A model generated the notes under the pieces. That model was not told where the DNA came from. It saw only the letters and a program-made list of their open reading frames with translations, and ran no database searches. A DNA stretch of 64,000 nt from Promicromonospora sp. AC04. GTDB taxonomy: Bacteria > Actinomycetota > Actinomycetes > Actinomycetales > Cellulomonadaceae. The stretch is taken from the NCBI RefSeq assembly GCF_003058225.1, contig NZ_QBUG01000011.1, forward strand, positions 124,001-188,000, given 5' to 3'. Shown in pieces: positions 7,742 to 15,513 of this stretch. A program made the position numbers and the translations under genes. Position 1 is the stretch's first letter; each line of letters opens with the position of its first letter.

Positions 7742-8473
7742 GTGACAGCAAGAGTTCCCCTGGCCGCCGCCTTCGCCGCCGCACTGCTCCTGGCCGGCTG
7801 CAGCCCGAGCGAGGGGGCTTGGCTGCTGGAGCGCGACTATCCGCCCGCGCCGCACCAGCAGCTGCCCGAGGCCGCCGCGGAAGGCGCCACCGTCACCGAC
7901 TCGGTTCCCCTCGCCGACCTGGCCGGCCAGGCGTGGCTCCAGGAAGTCTCGGAGCGCACGGAGATCCCGGTACGGGCACTGGCCGCCTACGCCGGTGCCT
8001 CGCTCCGGGTGGCCGAGACCCAGCCGGAGTGCGGCCTCGGGTGGAACACACTGGCAGGTATCGGCGCCGTCGAGACGGTGCACGGCAGCTACCTCGGAGC
8101 GCGCACCGAGGCCGACGGGCTGGTGAGCCCGCCGATCATCGGCGTGCCGCTGGACGGTAGCGAGGGAGTCATGGAGATCCTCGACACGGACGACGGTGAG
8201 CTCGACGACGACACGGTGTGGGACCGCGCCGTCGGCCCGATGCAGTTCATCCCGACCACCTGGGCGAGGTACGCCCAGGACGGAGACCTCGACGGTCGAG
8301 CGGATCCGCACCAGATCGACGACGCGGTCCTGACCGCTGCCCTCTACCTGTGCCGGAGCGGTGGCGATGTCACCACCGACGACGGATGGACGGCGGCGCT
8401 GGCGACCTACAACCGCTCGGCGCCATATGCCCACCGGGTAGCGGAGCTCGCCGAGTCGTACCGCGATTCTTAG
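7742..8473 (+). CDS. Lytic murein transglycosylase lipoprotein (MltB/SLT_2 type)
   Basis: The 243-residue exported protein has a lipobox (LLLAGC, cysteine near residue 20), so it should be anchored to the outer face of the membrane. The catalytic glutamate is in GIGAVETVHGSYLG. VGPMQFIPTTWARYAQDG and the later ALATYNRS are the substrate-groove motifs of the MltB-like SLT_2 fold. It should cleave peptidoglycan glycan strands to 1,6-anhydromuropeptides. The GTG at 7742 is chosen because GGAGGC lies upstream and it leaves a standard lipoprotein signal. Its stop overlaps the convergent aldo/keto reductase stop by four bases. Confidence 0.88.
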   Translation: MTARVPLAAAFAAALLLAGCSPSEGAWLLERDYPPAPHQQLPEAAAEGATVTDSVPLADLAGQAWLQEVSERTEIPVRALAAYAGASLRVAETQPECGLGWNTLAGIGAVETVHGSYLGARTEADGLVSPPIIGVPLDGSEGVMEILDTDDGELDDDTVWDRAVGPMQFIPTTWARYAQDGDLDGRADPHQIDDAVLTAALYLCRSGGDVTTDDGWTAALATYNRSAPYAHRVAELAESYRDS

Positions 8474-9348
8474 GCCCGCCCGCCGATCATCTCCAGCTCG
8501 GCAAGGTCCTGCGCCCCGAGCGAGAGGCCGGCGCCGACGACGTTCTGCCGCAGGTGCGCCGCCGACGACGTCCCGGGGATCAGCAGGATGTTGGGCGACC
8601 GGTGGAGCAGCCACGCCAGCGCGACGGAGCTCGGGGTGGAGCCCAGCCGGGCGGCCACCGCGGAGAGCGCCGTGGACTGCAGCGGGCTGAAGCCGCCGAG
8701 CGGGGAGTACGGCACGTAGGCGATGTTCTCGGCGGCGAGCTTGTCGATGAGCTCGTCGTCGTCGCGGTGCGCGAGGTTGTACAGGTTCTGCACGCTCACG
8801 ATGGGGGCGATCGCCTGGGCCTCCGCGACCTGCGCCGCCGTCGCGTTGCTGACACCGAAGTGCCGGATCACCCCCTGCTGCTGCAGGTCGACGAGCGTCT
8901 CGAACGGTTCGGCGAGCGAGCCCTCCAGCCGCCGCTCGCCGCTGCCGAGGCGCAGCTGGACCAGGTCCAGGGTGTCCAGCCCGAGGCTCTTGAGGTCGGC
9001 CTCGATCTGCTGGCGCAGCTGGTCGGGCCGGCGAGCCACTGGCCATCCCCCGTGCTCGTCACGGGTCGCCCCGGCCTTCGTGATCACGTGCAGCGACTCG
9101 GGGTACGGGTGCAGGGCCTCGCGGATGAGCTCGTTGGTGACGAGCGGGCCGTAGGCGCCCGCCGTGTCGATGGTGGTGATCCCGAGGTCGACGACCTCGC
9201 GGAGGACGGCGAGGGCGCCGTCCCTGTCGGCGGGCGGGCCCAGCACGCCGGGGCCGGCGAGCTGCATGGCGCCGTAGCCGAACCGCGTGACCGTCATGTC
9301 GCCCAGCGTCCAGGTGCCGCCGGGCAGGGAAGGAACGGTAGTGCTCAA
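8470..9348 (-). CDS. Aldo/keto reductase with catalytic His replaced by Arg
   Basis: The 292-residue (alpha/beta)8 NADPH oxidoreductase has D61 and Y66 (TTIDTAGAYG) and K91 (VITKAG) of the catalytic tetrad. The fourth position reads LVQLRLGSG, with R133 where most members have histidine. Several bacterial subfamilies tolerate this change, so activity is not excluded. The C-terminal LLIPGTSSAAHLRQN is the NADPH-binding loop. It is divergent from the LysR regulator, the usual arrangement for a LysR target. Its substrate is unknown. Confidence 0.88.
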   Translation of the reverse strand: MSTTVPSLPGGTWTLGDMTVTRFGYGAMQLAGPGVLGPPADRDGALAVLREVVDLGITTIDTAGAYGPLVTNELIREALHPYPESLHVITKAGATRDEHGGWPVARRPDQLRQQIEADLKSLGLDTLDLVQLRLGSGERRLEGSLAEPFETLVDLQQQGVIRHFGVSNATAAQVAEAQAIAPIVSVQNLYNLAHRDDDELIDKLAAENIAYVPYSPLGGFSPLQSTALSAVAARLGSTPSSVALAWLLHRSPNILLIPGTSSAAHLRQNVVGAGLSLGAQDLAELEMIGGRA

Positions 9349-9468
9349 GGTCGAGGCCTCTCGTCAGGACGGGAGAAGGACACGGACGGCGGTGTGCCGC
9401 CGTCCGGCTCCCGAGAAGATCGTGCGGCCGGCGGCACGACGCCGTCCAAGACCGGTTCGATCAGACCT

Positions 9469-9496
9469 GATACCCCACCGGTATCACCGATACGCT
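9469..9496 (+). promoter_or_regulatory. LysR box (T-N11-A) overlapping the LysR promoter
   Basis: GATACC-N5-GGTATC (9469-9485) is a perfect inverted repeat whose T9471 and A9483 are separated by exactly 11 bases, the classical LysR-type site. TACGCT (9491-9496) follows as a -10 hexamer six bases before the LysR ATG. The box would cover the -35 of that promoter and also lies upstream of the divergent reductase gene. Confidence 0.75.
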
Positions 9497-9502
9497 GCGG
9501 TC

Positions 9503-10387
9503 ATGGACGGACTGGAGACCCGCGAGCTCAGGTACTTCGTCGCCGTGGCCGAGGAACTGCACTTCGGCCGGGCCGCCGAGCGCCTGACCATGGCCCAGCC
9601 GCCGCTGTCGCGCGCGATCCAGCAGCTGGAGCGCCGCATGGGCGTGGTGCTCCTGGACCGGGACCGCCGGGGCGTCTCGCTCACGGCCGCGGGGCAGGCC
9701 ATGCTGGCGGAGGCCCGGCTCGCGCTCGACGCGGTCGACGCCGTCGTGCGCCGCACCCGCCGCGCGGCCGCGCCGGAGCGGGGGCTGGTGCTCACCACCA
9801 AGGCGGGCTCCTCCCACGAGCTGCTGAAGCGGCTGCTCGACTCGTATGCCGCGCGGCCCGACGCCGTGGAGGTCGACGTGCTGCTGTGCGAGATCGGCGG
9901 GCAGGGTCAGCTCCTGCGCAACGGCAGCGCCGACGTCGCGATCTTGCACGCCCCGTTCGACGTGCTGACGGGCCTGGACAGCGTGAAGGTCGTGACCGAA
10001 GGTCAGGTGGCGATCGTTCCCGCGACGCACCCGCTCGCCCGGCGCACCAGCCTGACCATGGCCGAGGTGAGCGACGTCCCCGACCTGCCCATCGCGCGCT
10101 GGCCGCTGCACGACGGCACCTACCCGCCCGGCCCCGGCCCCGAGGTCCGCAGCCAGTCCCAGCTCGCCCAGCTCGTCGCGCTCGGCCGGACGCTCCTGGT
10201 CATCCCGGGGTCCAGCCGCGCCTGGCAGTGGCCGGAGCACGTGGCGGTGCCCGTCGACGACGCCCCGCCGGTGACGACGCTGCTCGCCTGGCCCGCCGGC
10301 GTCCGGTCCGCGGCGCTGGACGACCTGGTGGAGACGGCAGCGGGCCTGGGCGAGCGGGCATCCGTCTCCGCGGCCCCGCTCCCGTAG
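9503..10387 (+). CDS. LysR family transcriptional regulator
   Basis: The 294-residue protein has an N-terminal winged helix-turn-helix (ELRYFVAVAEELHFGRAAER, then TMAQPPLSRAIQQLERRMG) and a periplasmic-binding-like effector domain to the end. The start ATG fits the helix-turn-helix N-terminus exactly, and a TACGCT hexamer six bases before it predicts a leaderless mRNA. It diverges from the aldo/keto reductase across a perfect T-N11-A box, so autoregulation plus control of that reductase is likely. The inducer is unknown. Confidence 0.92.
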   Translation: MDGLETRELRYFVAVAEELHFGRAAERLTMAQPPLSRAIQQLERRMGVVLLDRDRRGVSLTAAGQAMLAEARLALDAVDAVVRRTRRAAAPERGLVLTTKAGSSHELLKRLLDSYAARPDAVEVDVLLCEIGGQGQLLRNGSADVAILHAPFDVLTGLDSVKVVTEGQVAIVPATHPLARRTSLTMAEVSDVPDLPIARWPLHDGTYPPGPGPEVRSQSQLAQLVALGRTLLVIPGSSRAWQWPEHVAVPVDDAPPVTTLLAWPAGVRSAALDDLVETAAGLGERASVSAAPLP

Positions 10388-10393
10388 GGCTCA

Positions 10394-10426
10394 GGACGAC
10401 GACGGCCGCCACGGCCGCCGTCGTCC
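10394..10426. terminator. Bidirectional terminator hairpin between LysR and GH59
   Basis: A 14-base stem with one mismatch (GGACGACGACGGCC / GGCCGCCGTCGTCC) and a five-base loop lies between two convergent genes. There is no U-tract, as is common in high-GC actinobacteria. Confidence 0.6.
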
Positions 10427-10433
10427 CGGCCGG

Positions 10434-13220
10434 TCACGTCCCGGACGAACGGCCCTGGGTCAGCGCGTCGACGCCGTCCAGCGTGAAGGTGCCGACGACC
10501 ACGCGGACCGTGACGGTGTGCGGCCGGTTTCCCAGGCCGCGCAACCAGTACGACGTCTCGCGCGTGCCCACGGGCCCGACCTGCACGGTCCGCGGCGCGC
10601 CGCCGTCGACGCTCACCTCCAGCGTCGCGGCACCCGTTGCGCCGAACAGGTTCAGGCCGGTACCCGTGAACGGCACGCTCACCGACTGGCCCGCCCGGAG
10701 CACGTGCTGCGTCCGGTTGAAGTGGGCGAAGCCGGCCTGGGTGAAGGTGAACCCGTCCGGGTAGGTCAGCCGCGCATCGGCGTCGTCGATCTTCTCCGAC
10801 GCCCACGCCTGCCCGCGCAGCGGGGTGATCGCGAGGTTGTCGTACCGGGTGTTGTAGAACCCGCTGGTCAGGGCGATCCGGCCCGCCAGCACCGGGTTCG
10901 CCGACGCGTCCGTGTACCGCGCGAGGCGGACGCCGTCGAGGGTCGCCGTCACGACGTTCTCCCGGGCCTCGACCGCCAGCCGGTGCCACGCGGCGCCGTC
11001 GAACCCGGCCACCGTGCCCGAGGCCACCACCTGGTCGAGCTTGCGCAGCTGCCACCGGCCGTCCTCGTAGACGCGGATCGCGTAGGTGGCCTGGTCGCCA
11101 CCGCGCGCGTACGTCTGCCGCACGCCGAGGCCCGCGAAGTTCGCCAAGCTTGCGTCCCGGTCCACGTCGTCGAGCCGGAAGTCGGTAGCCGCCGTGTAGT
11201 CGGCCCACCGGTGGTCGCCCAGCACTGTCGACGGCGACGCGGTCTGCAGCACATCCTGACGCCCGTTGCCCCACACGTTCCAGGTGAACCCGCGGTTGTT
11301 CGCGTGGATCTGCTGCTGCAGCACGTGCCCGCGCCGGTCGCCGCGGACCACCTCGAACGCGCCGTCCTGGTCGGCCGTATAGCGCGGGGTGCCGCCGCGG
11401 CGCTCCAGGTAGGTCATCGGCTCACCCCCGACCGTCGTGACCGGGTACTCGTCGTACTCGAAGTCGTCGCGGTAGGGCAGCGGCAGGATCGTGTCCTCGA
11501 CGTCGGGCGCGAAGTCTCCCGGCACGTACTCCGCCGTCGTACCGGAGGCACCGTGCGCGAGCGTCGACAGCGTGACGATCGAGTACGCCGGGACCTTGAC
11601 GCGGTAGACGTCGTGCTCGACGCCGTCGATCGTCTCCGTGCGGACCGGCTCGTAGACGCCAGTGTTCTGGAAGTAGTTCTCGTCGTACTCCTGGCCGGCA
11701 TCCGGCCCGCGCGTCTCCCACGCGTACAGCGGCCGGTCGGCCGGGCCCAGGTCCGCGACCTTCACCTCGAAGTACCGGTCGGTGCGGGTGTTGTTCGCGT
11801 GCACCTGCGACCACTGCGCCTCGCCGTCGGCGTCCGCGGGCGTGCGGGCGGTCAGGACCGTGCGGGTCGACGTGTCGACGTTGGTACCGCCGTCGCCCTT
11901 GGTGCCGTCGCCGCCCGTGGCGCCCTCGACGTACTCCCAGCCGTCACCGACGAACTGGTGGAAGTGCCGCACGGCGACCAGGCCGACGTCGCCCTCCCAG
12001 TACCCCGACCACGGGTCGGAGGCCCGGACCAGGTGCTTGGGCGAGTACTGCGTGCCCTCGTACATTGCGCTGACCGCGGGCTGGAACAGGAACGTCGTCA
12101 TGTGCGCCGGGTCGGCGCCCGCGCCGCTCCAGCGGTAGGCGTTGATGAACCGGTCCGCGATGTCGGCGGCCGAGACCGTGCCCCCGACGCCGCCGCGACT
12201 CGGGTCGGCGGCTACCCGGTACTGGGGATCGATCATCGGCGCGACGCCCTCGGAGTAGAGGATCTCCTTGCCGAACTCCTTGTTGAGCCGCGTGACGTTC
12301 GGCCCGCCCACTATGTCGTAGTGGAAGCCGAGCGCGTCCACCTGCTCCAGGGCCGCCGGGTCGGCCAGGATGCGGGCCGCGACCGCGTCACCCTCGCGAT
12401 AGGAGTCCAGCGCCACGATCTTGATCTTCGAGTAGTCGTAGCGGGCGTCCGGCGCCGTGGCGTCCCGTTCGAGCCACTGCGCGAACCGCACGGTCCACGC
12501 CAGCTCGGACGCCTGGTAGGTGGCGCCGCGCACCTCGTTCTGCGACGGGCTCATCCAGTCGAGCTCGACCCCGAACGTGTCGTACGCGGCGTCGATCGTC
12601 TCCTTGTACCACTGGTACCGCTTCACCGGGTCGTTCCCGGTCCAGGACGGCTCGCCCCAGCGCAGCGCCTCGGTCTCGATGTCGGGGTTGATCGACAGCG
12701 CGTCCGCGATGAAGTGGAAGCCCGCGCCACGCAGCACGTTCGCGGGCTCGTCGGCGCTGCGCTTCGTGGCCGGCTCCGCGCCCGACGAGCTGTTGCTGTC
12801 CGCACCCAGCTCCACCTTGATGTGCTTGAGCCCCGCGCCCGTGACCGGGTCGAAGAGCATCCGCATGATCTCCCAGTACGCCTCCGGCTGCTCCTCCTTG
12901 TAGTCGAGCAGGAGGTTCGAGGTGTTGTTGCAGGAGACCGAGCCGAACCCGCCGAACGTGTTGTACGCGCTGCCGTCGGCCCGTCGCTCGACGTCGTCGC
13001 CGTCGACCACTAGCTCCCGCCAGTCGATCGACGGGTCGTCGAGCCGGAGCTCCGGCAGGGCGTCCGCGCCGTCCGCCGATGTGGTGGCCGACGGCGGCGC
13101 CATGGCCGGGTCGAGCGGAGCGCTCGCGGTGGCCGACGGCGCCAGGAGGCCGCCGGCGGCGAGGACGAGGACCGCGGCGACCGCAGTGGATCTGGCCGTG
13201 CGGCGGTGGGGTCGTGGCAT
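10434..13220 (-). CDS. Secreted GH59 galactosylceramidase-like beta-galactosidase
   Basis: The protein, about 928 residues, has a signal peptide (RSTAVAAVLVLAAGGLLAPS). A GH59 catalytic barrel follows: FGGFGSVSCNNTSNLLLDY, then GLKHIKVELGADSNSSSGAE, the general acid E229 in SPSQNEVRG, and the nucleophile E324 in ILYSEGVAP. After the beta-sandwich comes a concanavalin-like domain, DDFEYDEYPVTT to ARYTDASANPV, and a final beta domain. GH59 enzymes remove galactose from galactosylceramide or related galactosides; the bacterial substrate may be another beta-galactoside. I chose the ATG at 13220 because GGAG precedes it and the signal peptide then starts properly. Phased TGATCG sites lie 45-155 bases upstream. 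Confidence 0.88.
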   Translation of the reverse strand: MPRPHRRTARSTAVAAVLVLAAGGLLAPSATASAPLDPAMAPPSATTSADGADALPELRLDDPSIDWRELVVDGDDVERRADGSAYNTFGGFGSVSCNNTSNLLLDYKEEQPEAYWEIMRMLFDPVTGAGLKHIKVELGADSNSSSGAEPATKRSADEPANVLRGAGFHFIADALSINPDIETEALRWGEPSWTGNDPVKRYQWYKETIDAAYDTFGVELDWMSPSQNEVRGATYQASELAWTVRFAQWLERDATAPDARYDYSKIKIVALDSYREGDAVAARILADPAALEQVDALGFHYDIVGGPNVTRLNKEFGKEILYSEGVAPMIDPQYRVAADPSRGGVGGTVSAADIADRFINAYRWSGAGADPAHMTTFLFQPAVSAMYEGTQYSPKHLVRASDPWSGYWEGDVGLVAVRHFHQFVGDGWEYVEGATGGDGTKGDGGTNVDTSTRTVLTARTPADADGEAQWSQVHANNTRTDRYFEVKVADLGPADRPLYAWETRGPDAGQEYDENYFQNTGVYEPVRTETIDGVEHDVYRVKVPAYSIVTLSTLAHGASGTTAEYVPGDFAPDVEDTILPLPYRDDFEYDEYPVTTVGGEPMTYLERRGGTPRYTADQDGAFEVVRGDRRGHVLQQQIHANNRGFTWNVWGNGRQDVLQTASPSTVLGDHRWADYTAATDFRLDDVDRDASLANFAGLGVRQTYARGGDQATYAIRVYEDGRWQLRKLDQVVASGTVAGFDGAAWHRLAVEARENVVTATLDGVRLARYTDASANPVLAGRIALTSGFYNTRYDNLAITPLRGQAWASEKIDDADARLTYPDGFTFTQAGFAHFNRTQHVLRAGQSVSVPFTGTGLNLFGATGAATLEVSVDGGAPRTVQVGPVGTRETSYWLRGLGNRPHTVTVRVVVGTFTLDGVDALTQGRSSGT

Positions 13221-13264
13221 GGGGCACTCTCCGTCGTCGTTGACTGGTCCGGCACGCGAGACGA

Positions 13265-13375
13265 CGATCACTGATGATCGTTTATGATCGCTTTCCGCGA
13301 CCCCTCCGCGCCTTGCTCAGCCCGAACGTAGGTCGGGGCACCCGACGAGGTCAACATTCTGATCGATAATGATCG
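13265..13375. promoter_or_regulatory. Array of five TGATCG/CGATCA half-sites at 10-bp spacing upstream of GH59
   Basis: CGATCA (13265-13270), TGATCG (13275-13280) and TGATCG (13285-13290) start exactly 10 bases apart. A second cluster, TGATCG at 13360 and 13370, has the same spacing. One helical turn between half-sites is what a dimeric regulator bound on one DNA face needs. The array sits 45-155 bases upstream of the GH59 start. The regulator is not identifiable. Confidence 0.55.
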
Positions 13376-13411
13376 AATCGGCGCCGCGGGCTGCGGTAGC
13401 TCAGGGGCGCC

Positions 13412-14413
13412 TCAGCAGCTCCCATGCGTCGCGTCGTCCCACCAGCCCAGCACCCGCGCCGCGTGGAACGTCAGCCACTTCGACGGCTGCCCCGCGTCGA
13501 CATCGACCTCGAACCACACGCGGCCGGGGTGGCGCCGGGCCTGCACCCAGGTGCCGTCGGGCTGCCGCTGTGCGCGGACCAGCTCGACCGCCTCGGCGAG
13601 GCGCGCGTCGGGCGGCGTGTCGCGCAGCACGGAGGCCGCGCGGAAGTAGTCGGTGGCGCTGAGCACGTCGTAGAACGACCGGAACGGGTAGGCGAGCCGG
13701 AACACCCAGTCGGCCACCGGCTCGCCGGTGGTCAGCCGCCGGATCAGGTGCCGCTCCAGCAGGTACTCCTCGGCCCGCGCCTGCGCGTGGGGGACGGCGT
13801 CCGTGCCACCGGTGGCCTCCTCGTGGGCGAGCAGGCCCTTGAGGGAGTTGAGCGTGGACCGGACCGAGGCACGGGTCGATCCCTCGACCCACTCGCAGTT
13901 CCAGCCGCCCTCGTCCATCTGGTGCTCCACGAACCAGCGGGCGATCCCGTCGACGTCCGCCCCGAGCCACACGCCGTTGGCCAGCGTGAAGCCGTTGATG
14001 CACGCGTCCACCTCGCCGCCCCAGTACGGCAGGTCGTCGTACTCCCACCGGGCGTTGGCCGCGATCAGCTCGGCGGTGTCCCGCTCGCGCAGCACCGCGG
14101 CGTCCAGGCCCCACTCCCGCAGGGTGTTGAGCGACCAGGTCGTGGCGGTCCACGGCTGCCCCGCGCCGGGCTGGGCCTCCGGGCCGTCGAAGTCGAAGCC
14201 CTCGGGAAAGAACGCCCCGCCGGCCCACGTACCGGCCTCGTCCTGCAGAGCCAGCAGGCGGGCCCCGAGACCCTCCGTGGCGACGCGGGCACGGGTGGCC
14301 CGCCAGACGGCGTCGGGCGCGCGCAGCAGGTCCCTCTCGACCTGCCAGCGCAGAGCCGGGTCGCTGTCGAGCAGCCACGCCATCACGCCGTCGGACACCT
14401 GCGAGGAGGTCAC
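13412..14413 (-). CDS. Squalene-cyclase/prenyltransferase-fold protein of unknown function
   Basis: A protein of about 333 residues built of alpha-alpha barrel repeats like those of squalene cyclases and prenyltransferase beta subunits: DPALRWQVERDLL, then WSLNTLREWGLD, DEGGWNCEWVEGSTRASVRS, and a C-terminal QRQPDGTWVQ repeat. The DxDD motif of true cyclases is not visible, so it is not a terpene cyclase. Proteins of this layout are common in actinobacteria without known activity. The start is uncertain: GTG at 14413, ATG at 14383 or ATG at 14437. It diverges from the phosphotransferase gene. Confidence 0.7.
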   Translation of the reverse strand: MTSSQVSDGVMAWLLDSDPALRWQVERDLLRAPDAVWRATRARVATEGLGARLLALQDEAGTWAGGAFFPEGFDFDGPEAQPGAGQPWTATTWSLNTLREWGLDAAVLRERDTAELIAANARWEYDDLPYWGGEVDACINGFTLANGVWLGADVDGIARWFVEHQMDEGGWNCEWVEGSTRASVRSTLNSLKGLLAHEEATGGTDAVPHAQARAEEYLLERHLIRRLTTGEPVADWVFRLAYPFRSFYDVLSATDYFRAASVLRDTPPDARLAEAVELVRAQRQPDGTWVQARRHPGRVWFEVDVDAGQPSKWLTFHAARVLGWWDDATHGSC

Positions 14414-14504
14414 GATCCCGAGCGTAGGACGCGGCACCCGTCCGTTCCAGGGCGCCGGGCCGGCCCGGCCGACGTCCCCGACCGGCCGCCGCTATCGTCG
14501 GGGC

Positions 14505-15464
14505 ATGTTGCCGCTGGGGTTGTCCATGCTGTGGGAGTCGGTGGAGCCGGAGGTCGCGCTCAAGGAGCGGTTCGGGTTCGGCAGCCTCGACGAGGTCTCG
14601 GGCTGGGCGTCGGCGGCGCTCGACGAGACCTGGGGCGTCACCGTCAGCGCGTGCCCCCGGATGGTGATCAGCGACCAGAACGCGATCCTCTGGGTGACCG
14701 GCGGCCAGGGCGACCTGGTGGTGAAGTGGTCCCGTGCCCGCGAGCGCTTCGCGCGCCTGGACGCCTCGACGCGTCTGCTGCGCGCGCTCGCCGACCAGGG
14801 AGTCCCGGTGGCGGCGCCGCTCGCGGCGGTGGACGGGCTGGACCGGGTCGTCCTGGACGGCCCCGCCGGCGCGCTCTCGGTGACCGTGCTGCCGGAGCTC
14901 GTGGGCGACTGGCTGGACGTGACGGACGAGGCGGCGGTCCGTTCCGCGGGGGCCGCCCTGGCACGGCTGCACCAGGTGCTGGGGACGATCCGGGAGGACG
15001 ACGCTCCGCCGTCGGACGACGCCGGGTTGCTGGGGCGGATCGAGCAGTGGCTGGCAGACGACGACCCCGGGCTGGCGCCGGAGGGCTCCCGGCGGCTCGC
15101 GGACCTGCTGCCCGGAGCGCCCGAGCTGGACGACGAGCCCCAGCTGGTACACAACGACTTCCGAGCGGCCAACATCCTGACGCGCGACTCGACTGTCGTC
15201 GGTGTGCTCGACCTCGACGAGGTCACGGTCAAGCACCGGGTGAGCGACCTGGCCAAGGCCAGCGTCTATCTCGGCACGCGGTTCACCGCCTGGCGGCCGA
15301 CGTCGGCGGAGGCACGGCGGGCACTACGGGCCGGGTACGAGTCCGTGCGACCGCTCGGCCGTGCCGAGGCGCGCTGGTTCGAGATCCTGGTGCTGTGGCA
15401 CGGCCTGCACGCGATCCCGGGCGAGAACGACCCCGCCGGGTGGGCATCGGCGGTGTGCGGTTAG
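14505..15464 (+). CDS. Aminoglycoside-phosphotransferase-fold (APH) kinase
   Basis: The 319-residue protein has a kinase-like fold. The catalytic loop is LVHNDFRAANIL (HNDxxxxN) and the metal-binding segment is GVLDLDEVT. The N-lobe carries the ATP lysine in LVVKWSRARERF. Such enzymes phosphorylate antibiotics, homoserine, choline or other small molecules; nothing here identifies the substrate. TATCGT (14493-14498) lies six bases before the ATG, consistent with a leaderless message, as for several neighbours. Confidence 0.82.
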   Translation: MLPLGLSMLWESVEPEVALKERFGFGSLDEVSGWASAALDETWGVTVSACPRMVISDQNAILWVTGGQGDLVVKWSRARERFARLDASTRLLRALADQGVPVAAPLAAVDGLDRVVLDGPAGALSVTVLPELVGDWLDVTDEAAVRSAGAALARLHQVLGTIREDDAPPSDDAGLLGRIEQWLADDDPGLAPEGSRRLADLLPGAPELDDEPQLVHNDFRAANILTRDSTVVGVLDLDEVTVKHRVSDLAKASVYLGTRFTAWRPTSAEARRALRAGYESVRPLGRAEARWFEILVLWHGLHAIPGENDPAGWASAVCG

Positions 15465-15513
15465 GGTCGAAAGGAGGACCGCCGGTCGACCCGAGCTCTG
15501 AGGGGCGCATGCC

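Noticed and set aside
10518-13013. An 831-codon plus-strand open frame across the GH59 gene
   Set aside because: It is antisense to an enzyme with intact catalytic motifs. Its composition (Arg/Val/Gly) is that of a high-GC shadow frame, with no ribosome site or domain.
13412-14413. Terpene or hopanoid cyclase
   Set aside because: The repeat fold fits, but the DxDD catalytic motif is absent and no isoprenoid genes are adjacent.
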